DNA from: Chiridota heheva
Taxonomy: Eukaryota > Echinodermata > Holothuroidea > Apodida > Chiridotidae
Assembly: GCA_020152595.1 (NCBI GenBank)
Contig: JAIGNY010004337.1
Coordinates: 1,408,501-1,472,500, forward strand
DNA length: 64,000 nucleotides
Direction of reading: 5' to 3'
Shown here: positions 49,601 through 61,600 of the stretch, in pieces
Numbering within the stretch: position 1 is the first letter of the stretch
Layout: every line of letters begins with the position of its first letter
The notes under the pieces: model-generated
Databases searched by the model: none
Told to the model about the DNA's origin: nothing
What the model saw: only the letters and a program-made list of their open reading frames with translations
Program-made: the position numbers and the translations under genes

Positions 49601-52600
49601 TCTGAACCATACATACAACCATACTTATCCCAACCTTACTTATCAACTTTACTTATCTGAACCATACTTATACAAGCTTTACTTATCTGAATCTTACTTA
49701 TCTCAACCATACATACAAACCATACTTATCCCAACCTTATCAACTTTACTTATCCGAACCTTACTTATCAACTTTACTTATCTGAACCATACTTATACAA
49801 GCTTTACTTATCTGAATCTTACTTATTTCAACCATACTTACATGAACCATACATACAAAACATACTTATCCCAACCTTACTTATCTAACCATACTTATAC
49901 AAACCATATTTATACAAAACTTCCTTTTAATATCTGAACTTTACTTACATAAACCATATTCATCTGAACCACACTTATCTGAACCTTTCGTAAACAAACC
50001 TTACTTATCTCAATCATACTTTCACAAACCTTACTAGTCTCAACCATACTTGTACAAACCATACTTATCCAAACCTTACTTATCTGAACCAAACCTATAC
50101 AAACCATACTTATCCAAATCTTACTTATCCAAAACTTACTTATCTAAACCATACTTATACAAGCTTTACTTATCTGAACCTTACTTATCCCAACCTTACT
50201 TATCTAAACCATACTTCTTCCCCAACCACACTTATCCAAACTTTACTTATCAGAATCATACTTATCCAAACTAAACTATCCAAACCTTACAACCAAACAA
50301 CATGATCATCTGAACCCTCAAACCCATGTGTTACAAACCTGATTCAGGTCTAAAGAAGGTTCTGTTACCAACTGGTAAGATAATATTCTTCAAACAAAGC
50401 AGGTAACTTACTGAATAATCTTCTCCAACAATGTAGCAGTAAAAGTAAGATGTGTCGTATACGAGAGAGACTAAAACTTCCATCACATCCTCTTCGGGGA
50501 AAATTAGCTCAGGAAGCCTGTAACAAAAATTGGAGAGATAGATTAATGGGACTTACGGAATGGGATAATTGAATTAGGCCAGTGGTAACACATGTCCAAT
50601 TCTCCACCTTATACGACAGAAGAAAACAAACACAGGAAAGAGGTGAAGAAAGAATTTAGAAATCTTATTCCGTTAAAGAGTTTTCTGTTGAAAAGTGAGT
50701 GTCTTTTTTCCCATTCTGGCCCAGTCAAGCCGGTGCCGCCTAGTCTGGCAGCCGGAGAACTTGACCAGTGGCAATTGGGTTCAACGATTTGAGGCTCTGG
50801 CAAAAGGCGCTATATAAATTGCATAAATAAATGGTTCTGTTTGCTTAAGTAATTGGAATTTAATACTAACCAAGGTCTCAATTTTTTGGTCTTGTTCGTG
50901 AAAAATGACTAGAAATAATTACCATAGATTTAAACATGCACATCAAAAGGTTATAGCAATATCGTCACCGATTAGAAACGTATGTCAGAATATTCTCAGG
51001 CTCACAGCTGATTGCTCCTTGCAATGAGCATAGGACTATACATTAAAATGGTACTGGCCCAACACTAGATTTGTACGTTTGTCTAACGTTGTGCAAAACA
51101 TTGTAAAACAAAAGGTTGGGCCAACTTTCCACCTAATATCCCACCTTGAAGAGCAATCAGCACAGAGTTGGAATTAACTATAAAATTTTAGCCAGTTTTG
51201 AATAAACGTGTCAGAAAAACTTCCCGTGAAAAATCTTGAGAGAAATAATAGTAATATAGTAAATACATCATAATACGCTTCCCTCTTTTCTCAACTATTT
51301 ATCACACAATTACGTGGTAGAGGTTTTTAGAGCACAATTTACCACATATACTGTTAATTACTCAAGATTTTTTTTCTTTTTTATCTTCCTGTGAATTCCT
51401 GTTTTTCCTGCGGATTTTTTCCAGGTCTGCATCAGCATAATTGTTAAATTTACAGAAAAAATAATTAACTTACTGAGTGGGTGCCACATGATATGTTACA
51501 GGTGTTGTTGTCATAGAAACTGATCGCTTAACTGGAGACGTATTTGGCTTATTTGAAGGTTTAAAGTTTATTGAAAGTTTTGGATACAGGATTGCTCGGT
51601 CCATGATATTTTCCCGTGTACACATATTCAAATTAACCATCTTCTCCACTAAATCGTCCATGAGCGGTTCTTGAAACTTGTCTTTATATAGTTTAGGAAG
51701 GTCTCCCTCGTAAATACCTGTTCGCTTTTGTTTGAGTAGCTGCAGGGGATGAAAACAAAGAGCAAAAATATCATTGAAGGAAGTGGCTTGTCAAACCAAA
51801 ATAAGCGTCTTTGCAGAAGTTGTCTATAATCTCAACAACAACAAATTACACAAAATTCTTTTGCAAATTATACACTGTGACATTTTATGAAGTCTGGACT
51901 AACATGATTTTTTAGCAGGTACTGACAAATCACTCGTCTGGCTGTCTGAGACAACCAAAAGTTATAACCGGGCAACCGTAATTTTTGACTCAATTAAATT
52001 ATTTTCACTAAAAGTGAGCATGTGACACCACTTTTCTATAGTACACCTTCTACACTGGTCCAGCGCTTGAAATTAACGCGGGCCCGCTAGCCCGGGGCAA
52101 GTAAAACTTACGTCTGGGCTAGCTGAAACTGATCTTTTCGAGCCCTCCGGGCAAGTAACCACAAAAAAATATATACCTTAGACTTTTCAAAAATACATTA
52201 TTACACATCACTTACACAAGCCAAAATGCATAATTGTCCACTTCCATAAGGTTGAAAAGCTATAATTAACGAAAAACTTTACGAAAGATTATACTTATTT
52301 ACCGTTACGTTGTCAGTACTACTACCGCACACAATACATGCACATTGTTCTAAGTGTGGTTTTTCGTACTCAAAACAGATTTTGCTATACATAGCGTTAG
52401 TTTTACGACTGGGGTATGTGAAAATATATTTGAGTTGAAAGAAAAGCATTGTTTACTTCTCTTTTCTCTGTAGGAACCAAGGTTTTTAAGCTTTTTGACA
52501 TACGTTTTCTCAGGCAAGTCAGCAGTCCATTCGGATTAGTAGAAAAGGAGTCAAGCTAGCCCGACGGGCTAGAGGTTAAAGTGTGCTAATTTCGAACCCT

Positions 52601-55600
52601 GCACTGGTCAGTCATTTAAAAAACATGCGGCACTGTCAGGTAGGTCGGTAGATTGGGTTTTTAACATCCCTTTGTCAACAGGGATGTCTCATACTCAGAA
52701 ATTACAGGATCAAATCTAAGCCTACATCCTTGAGCAAGACACTTTATCCCATTTGCTCCAGCTCACTCAGCTGTAAAATGAGTGAACCAGTTTTGGAGAG
52801 TTAACCTGCGATGGACTGGTGTCCCATCCACGGGAGTCATGTACTCTTATCCGCTTAGCACCATGGAAACGTATATCGATCCTTGAATACAAAAATAATA
52901 TCAAAGTATTTTATTGAGAGTCTTGCTTTGTCCTCCATCGTACAAGATATATATTTGTTTCTTACAATTCGTGCAATATCACAATTCTATATTGTTTCTC
53001 ATTATGGCCAGTCAATTCCTTCAGGCTGCAGCTATAGAGACGGCGCCCTAAACTTGACTGGACCGGGATGGGAAGTGAATGAACACCGTGTTTCACAATT
53101 CTCTTTTTGAACAGAGTTCAGAGAAACCAGGTAGGATTTTTCTGTCCTACCATCACGACCGACGACTTAATTTTCCCTCCAAAGGATGGCGAGCGCCATT
53201 CAACCATTGCCACTTCTCTAAACAGCTGAATGAGGAGTAGGAGCTGCAAACGACGTACTTCCGCTTTGATCTTCAGCATATCTGTCTGCATAGTTGTGGA
53301 AAAACGGGTTAGACCTGACAAAGGCTTGAACCCGGTACCTCCAGCATGTCAGTCGTGTGCTCTTCCAACTGAGCTACCTACTCCCTTACTTTGCACTATA
53401 CCACATTCAGGGGTGGGATTTGCTTACTACAAGTTGGGGAGAGGGGGTTAAACCTTTAGATAAAGTCATTTTGTTTCTAAAAATTTCTTTTGCAATCCTT
53501 TCTGAATATTCTTTCAGTATTCTGCCTATGCTTACCTCTGATACTCTTTCCATTTTCTCTTCTTGGTTGCCTGTGTGTTCAGTAGGCTCTGAGTTGTGTT
53601 CAGTAGGCTCTGAGTTGTGTTCAGTAGGCTCTAAGTTGTGTTCAGTAGGCTCTAAGTTGTCTTCACTTTTAATGAACACTGTGAATTAATCAGAATGCAA
53701 AGATGAATTGAGATTCTGACACTCAAAAAATGCGAAGAAATTACCAATTAGACTATAGAAACCACTCTGTAGAGAGCATACTGTACCATATGAAACCTTG
53801 GATTTCTTTTCAGGGCATGAATTCATTAAATAAATTCCATTTTTACCAGATTATAGATTATAAGTACTTTTCAGTCCAATTTTGTCTTAAATTTTTAAAC
53901 CAAAAATAGTGTATTTATTTCATTTTGATCTATTTATCATAATTTTATGTTTCTTACCATCATAAATTTTTTACTTGGTTCTATTAGTGTTCCATAATCA
54001 ACTATTATTTTATGTGTATATTAATTACCCTAAGGCCCCAATGAGACTTGTGATAACACCACTTTGTCAAAGTTGCTTCTATACTATACTGTCTACCGAC
54101 GACAGATGATGATAATGATCGATTTGCATGCACTACCCTTATGAAATATGTGAAATAAATAAAAGTTTGCATTGCCACAATCCTTATGGTCTCCTTTTCA
54201 CACTAATGATTGGAAATCTTTGCCATCAGATACTGTACCTGCACCTGTCTACACTTTTCACATCCAAACTTAGTAACACTTGTACTTGTATTATAAATAA
54301 ACAAACTTATTTCACTCATACTTTTGTTATGGTTTGTTTCCTGTCTCTATATGGATGCTTGCTGACTGATTTTATTCCCATTAACTCAGATTTATGTCAT
54401 TCTGTACATGTAAAGCTTGTATAGGGAAAAGAAACTCATTATAGCATACTGTAAGGTATATCAGATCCTAACACTGCAAAAGCAGAGGCTCAAGACACTA
54501 AGCATAAATACACAGAACCTTAATTAATATCTTTTGAAAATTACTCATGCATGAAAGATGTATAGGAGTGACACTATGTAGTAATGCACTTATCAGTTGT
54601 GTGACTCACCCCTACTACCCCCAGCAATGTCAGTCAAAGGTGAGTCATTGACATATGAAATAGTGACTCACCTGTGTGTCATTGTACCAAATTGTCAGTC
54701 AGCAGAGTGACTCTGGGATGGGTCAATTTACTTCAGACCCACTGACTTTGTACAGAGGTGATTGATTTGGGGTAAGTCATTTCACAAAAAATGTCAGTCA
54801 CCTAAGTGACTGAGGGGTGCATCACTATACATGTTTTGTTCACACACCTTGGTGCAATGACTCACCTTGTCCGGGGGGTGTAGGGGTGAGTCACACAATT
54901 GACAAGTGCATAATACGTGGAAATTCTAAACAGGAGAAATTGGCTTGATCTAACCTATTGCCCTGTTCTATGTACAATTTAAAACTTAACTGAAAATCAA
55001 CTTAAGTCAAAACTGATGCTGAAGTATCAACTAATAATCAACAACTGAAGCTTAAATTAACACTCATAATCAACAACTGACTTTCAACTAGTTTTCTATA
55101 TCAAACAAATAGTATTTTTATAGACACCTTTTGTGGCTTTCTAGGTTACTTGCTGGACTTTCTCATCAATCTAATTCTCTGAGATTTTGCACCGTATTGA
55201 GGTGGTCTCATGAATAATTACACTAATGACTCTCGGTCGCCAACTATACCAGACTATTCTTTAAAGATGAATGACAGGAAAGAGCCCCATAATGCATTCC
55301 TAGTTTAAATAACTATTAATGTCAAAATAGAGCAATTTTCAATTTAAAAAGGTTTGTTGTGTATGTACCTCTAAAGGTAGGCCCCAAGACCAAACACACG
55401 TACCAGGTGGTACAGTATATTACAAATACCCTTACTAGCTTCAGTTTTACTACTTTTTTAAGCCACAAAATCGCAGGACAAAATAAGATAGGATACATAA
55501 AGACTTTTGAGGAATCACACGCTATGACATCACGGCGAGTCTGATGTATACTTTTGTCTGGTGATGTTTTGTAGCGTGATTTTTTGACCCCCCCCTCCTA

Positions 55601-58600
55601 CTCCTCCCCAACACTTTTAACTTTTCCCCACTTTCGGCACTTCCCGCATGTGAGCTTGAGATTGGGGAGCCAGGACTAATGTTGGGAATTGTCCATCAGG
55701 CAAATAGGTAAAAGGCCAACTTTTAAAAAAGACCGCTTAGAAAATTATTGGGGCCATGCCTCCTCTCACCACGGGCCCCTGGTAAATGACATATTTTAAC
55801 TGTGTCAAATAAGTACTAAAATAATGTTACAACTTCTATGTACTATGTAGGATTTGTGAGTGGATCTTATTTTTTTTTTTTTTCAAGCTTCAAGAATAAG
55901 CTAGAATAATTTCATATAACTTTGAAAAGGAACCTTCTGCCCCACTTTAAACTCAAATTTCAAAAGGACACCTCCTGTCCGCCCCCAACTTTCAAAAGGG
56001 CACTTCCTGCCCCCATCTGCCCAAAATTTCAGAAGGGCACCTCCTGCCCCGTCTGCCCCAACACCGGGTTTTCACCCTACTATTTTCGAGAAATGTTCAG
56101 AGAACCAGGTAGGGTGTGACTGTCCTACCATCAGGACCAATAGCTTAACATCCCCTCCAAAGAAGGGCGAGCGCCATTCAACCATTGCCACTATTCTTAA
56201 CAGCTGAATGAGGAACAGGAGCTACAAATGATGTACTTCCGCTTTGATGATCGGCGTATCTGTCTGTATAGCTGTGGAAAAACTGGTTAGACCTGTCCGA
56301 GGCTTGAACACGGTACCTCCAGCATCTCAGTCTTGCGCTCTACCGACTGAGCTACCCGACTCCTGCCTGATGGTATTGATATGAATGTTCAAATCAACCA
56401 ACCAAATCAATACACAATTCATTTTTCAATTCATGAGTATTGAAAAATTTAACTTATTAAGATATCAAAATTCCCACGAAATAAAAAGCCCTCGCTTTTT
56501 AATCCAGAGCTCCTTTAACCAGTTCGGGGCACAATATTCTTGTTAAAGAAATTCCACTAACGCGGGATATTTTTCAAATAAAAGGAATATTATTTGGCAT
56601 ATCGTTTTCTCTTTTCCAGTTCAGAACATTTTGATCTTGTCTTTCAGTCTGATCCCAACCAAGATGACCTGCAGAAGCCCCATCACTAGAAGTGCTCATA
56701 TTTGGCCTAACATTAGTAACGTTGTTATTGCAGCTAACATTTGGTCTATTTCTATCAAGATCATGATCTGACTCCTTACCACTAGAAGAATCCACAAACT
56801 CATCTATATTCATCTCTGAGTCCAATGAGCTTGTCTTTGATGAGCCATACTCTACTAATAAACCACTTAACTCATCAGCTGTGTAACTTCGCTTTCTCAT
56901 GGGCGCTGCAATCTTTGTTGTTATGATTCATATTAGGGCCTATGTGAAATGCGATGTATGTGCTATTTTCACTGTGAGCATACTCTAACTGGGTACATTT
57001 TAGCCTCTTATATATTTTTTTTCTTCGAGAACTAGAAATGTTCTGAAATGTCCATATCATATTTTGCACTAAATAATGTATGATAGAGGCAGATGGCAAG
57101 TCGTAGTAATCAATAGTCATATTTCGTGACTTAACTTGTCATCCGAATAACGGCGGTACATGTGTATTACAATATCTCCTCATCTGCACCGAACTGCTTA
57201 AATTACAGACAATGATATACAGAATAACATACATGTGTGCTGTCTCCTCGTTCATACAACAAAAACAAAAAATCAAATAAATATTTCCAAACTTTGATGA
57301 AGTATAACTTGAAAACTAAACACACAATTTTCAACAGTTCAAGTCTGCTCTATTCAGAAGACAGTAATTTTGTTAATGAGGAATAAAATTGGCACTTTAA
57401 GTGAGACATAAAGTCTGACATAATCTTTAATTTTGTATGATAAAATTCAAAATAACAAACCTTCTGACCAAGTTTCATACCTCCCGAAGAAATGTAAAAT
57501 ATTTTTGTAATTATTAAAAAGTTTAATGCTACTACCATGGGTGCTGCCACTTTAATTTTAAAACATTTATTTAATAAATGTCATCAACCAATTAAAAGGT
57601 TGGAACGCTTTGTATTTCTTTATAAACAATCCCAAGTGTTCTTAATTGTTTTCCTATTGTAAGGGTCAAGGACATTTCTACATACACATGAAAATATCAA
57701 AGCATACTATTAAAACTTTTTCTTGTTCATTTTGTAATGAAAATTCATAAAAAAGAAATACATTAAATTCTTTTAATTAATTTAATGTCCATTTTCAGGA
57801 AATAGTCTCACCAAACGCATGACAGAATTGAACAAAATGGCACCCTCCAAGTGTACGACATCAAACATGATTAACTGGAGATAGGCATAAGATTTCAAGT
57901 TGCTGTTGTGGTACAGTAGTTAGTTTTGACTTGTTTTGAACCTCTATCATATGAAATAAGATTTTCATCAGTCTTCATGTCGCGTTTAAGAGTTAGGCAT
58001 TTCAATGGTGAAAATATCATACCTGTAACATGCAACCTACCATCTTCTCTTCTTTCTTGCGCAATCCTTCGAAATCTTGGCGGCACCTGATACATCTCCT
58101 TCGGCTGGTCTCCACCGCTGTGATGTCTCCCTTTGTAACCTTTCCTCGTTTGGTCTTGACTGTGACTTACACCATGACCCTGCTTTCCATTCTGTTCAAC
58201 AAGCGGTTTCCGATTCTGTGCATTGTCTCTGTTTTGATTATAATATGCAGGGCGGGAATTCTGCGTATTGTCTCTGTAATGATTATAGGCTGGGCCAGAA
58301 TTCTGGGCATTGTCTCTGTTTTGATTATATGCAGGGCGAGAATTCTGGGTATTGTCTCTGTTTTGATTATATGCAGGGCGAGAATATTGTGTGTCTCTGT
58401 TTTGATTATATGTAGGGTGGGACTGTCGCTGAGGAGGGGGATGGTGTGGTGCTTGATATGGCTGTTGATATGGCTGTCTCCCTCGTGGGTTATTGTGACC
58501 TCCACGGTTGTATCCGCCATTAAATGGGGGAGGGTGCCTCTGAGACCTTCTAGGAATTCTAGCTGGTTGCTGAAATTATACAACAGAGAAAATTGAACAT

Positions 58601-61600
58601 ACAGTAGTACTAGAACACTCTAATATCATGAAGGCTCTACCAGGTGAAAAAAGGCCTCACGCTTAATTATACAAAATGGTTATTTTGTTCCGCTCATGAG
58701 TTGTGACTCATTTGTGTATATGGTAATTATGGTGTGGTTTGTTTGATGTTTGATGATGGCTTAACGGAACCACAACAACTAAGGTCAAATTGTGCCTGAG
58801 AGGTCAGATCATTCTAGAGGTAGGAAATAAAGGAAACAGGGAGAGAATGAGAGAAATTTAAGGACAAAAGGTCAGAAGGCTGTGATCGTGAGGGGAGGTG
58901 CATGGTTGAAACAAAAACATGGTGTGGTGTAGATGGTTGGCTCCCTCATCCTCACTTTCTTATATTATTTAACAAATTCAAAGAAAAAGTATTTAACAAT
59001 TGATCACAAATTGACGATTTGTATTAAAAATAAGAGCAAACTTGTATGGAATAGCATGCACAGTTTTCCCTGCATATTAGGCTTTGTCAGTATTAGGTTA
59101 GTTTGTTTGTTTGTTTGATGAGGTCTTAACGGCACCACGACAACGAAGGTCAAATTGTGCCTGAGAGGTCAGATCATTTTAGAGGTAGTAAGGAAAGAGA
59201 CCAGGGGAAGAATGAGAGAAATTCAAGAACAAAAGCCAGAAAGCTGTGATCGAGAGAGGAGGTGCATGGGTAAAACTAAAAACAAAGTAGAGAGGGGGTG
59301 GAAGAGGAGGATTAAATATGGTTGTAGAGGGATGCATGCTGAAGGAAGGAGACTATTTTATCTGGAGGATTTTTTTGGAAGAACTCAGCAATTGAGTTGT
59401 GGGGAGCGAGAGAAGCTCTGGGAAGGTTGTACAGGGGCAAGCAAGGAGAACGTGTTGGATTGTAAGGATGCAGTGGCAATTGTTACAGAGGGGTTGGGGG
59501 AACCAATAAGGAGGTGGGAGTGAGTGAGGTGGGTGTGACCAATTCTAAGACGGGTAATATGAACGTTGTCGTCTGAGAAAGGTTGTTGATGGTGGATTTG
59601 ATTGGGATTGTGGGCTGGATAACATGGAGTTTGTTATCAATTTGGAAGTTCCATAAGGTTTGCCAGTGGTCACGAACAAGAGAAGCGATAAGCGGTTTGA
59701 TGTCAGAGAGGGTTTTGGGAAAAGGGGAAGGGAGGAGGTTAAGGGCAAGCTTAGCGGCTGTATCAGCCCTGTCATTGCCAGGGATGCCAACATGGCTGGG
59801 TATCCAGAACAAAAGAACACTTTTCCTGCAGAGGGTGGGAGAAAAGAGTTTCCAGAAAAGGAGGTGGCAGGTGAGGTTATCCCATTTAAGATTGAGTAAT
59901 GAAGTAAGAACAGCCTTTGAGTCAGAGAAAATGGCAAAGTGACTAAGAGGAGAGTACTCAATAAAGTTGAGGGCGAGGAGAATGGCCTTAGCCTCGGCTG
60001 AAAAGATGGATGAGTGGTCAGGAAGTCTGCTACTGAGGGTGATGTCTTGGATGATGGCAGCAGCAGCTGTCTTGTTGCCTTCCTTGGAGCCATCAGTATA
60101 GATGGAGGTGTAATTTGAGAGTTGGTCTTTGATTTGGTTGTGGAGATTGATGAAGAGATTAGGGTGAGTTTGAGTTTTGTTATAAGTGGAGAGGTCTAGG
60201 TGGACAGAAGCCGATAAAAAACATTCCCACATGTACCAATGTCTGGGTAATTAAAGTTGGTTAATACTGTAATATAGATAAAAAATCACACCTCTTACTC
60301 TTAAAGGAGACAAAAAGTCATACTTTTTAAATTGATATATGATAAGAGAAAAAAAAAAAAACTACCAAAATCCCCATCATAAATTCTCTAATTCCATTCT
60401 CCAATTCTCCAATTTTGAAGCTGTAACATGGACCCTGCCATTTTGTGCTGAAATCATGCCAATGATGATATAAATTGCCCTATGTGCTGGAGCACACCTA
60501 AAAGTTTTAACAGCTTAACAGTTTCTTTACTTCTTTGATTAGGCCTCTGGCCTTTTTCAAAATGATACCAGCACAATGTACAGAAAAAACAAAGGTACAA
60601 ATGAAAATAAGAACAGAAATAATAGCGGTCTTCAACATATTAATCTTCAACATAAACAATTTCTGCACGATATTTTAAAGCATGAAATAAAAACTTACTT
60701 ACTTTATACAATAAAGACTCGTTTCTAGTATTAAGCAAAGTTAAATTTATGGTACGTTGGTGAACAAAAGAAATACTGAGTGAATTACAGTAGTACGTTG
60801 GTAAACAAAAGAAATACTGAGTGAAATACAGTAGTACGTTGGTGAACAAAAGAAATACCGAGTTAAATACAGCAAACAAAGTTTGTAATAAAAAGGACAC
60901 TCTAACAAAAAGTGGAATTCATCCTCAATCTTACGTAAATTACAAAGATAGCACAAGCTTTGGTCACCTGGTATATTAAATCTACGCCCTTTGTGAATCT
61001 CCAGATCGAGACCACAACATCTAAATTTACTTAAGATCATTTGGTGATACCAAGAATCAATGTGCACTAAATAGAATTCACAATCGTTAATGGTTTCGTA
61101 GTTTCCATAAAGATACAACTTTTCCATTGAATTTATATTAGTGGTCCACATTTGTTTATCAATATCATTTAATCTGTGTAAAAAATTACATAAAAAAACA
61201 GTTCATCATTGCTTGTACCCTGTTGCTGCCATATATCCCCGTAGCCTGAGTTATCTAATATTGATTTAACATTCCTTATCCTACAAGCTTTATTGTTCAC
61301 AACCATTTGTCTGATGGGCTCATAAGAGATAGCTGTATAGCGGTCGTTATTATGTTTTATGATACGTAACCAATATTTCACCTTCTTATATGATGCATAG
61401 ATAGAACGAGACCTACCCAACTCTCCCAAAGGAGTGGCGTTAACACAATGACGTGGTAGGCCGAACACTTATGTACAAAATTTGTAGAAAACTTGGGTCT
61501 ATTTTATTATCAATATTGATGTACCTCCCCAAATCTCAGAAGCATAATGTAGGATCTGTAAAATTTTGACATCAAAAAGATACATTTTAAGGTGCGGAGG

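Noticed and set aside
58030..58596. 188-residue plus-strand frame and two other frames over 58.0-58.6 kb
   Set aside because: They are shadows of the minus-strand TDRD linker exon, whose frame fits splice phases on both sides.
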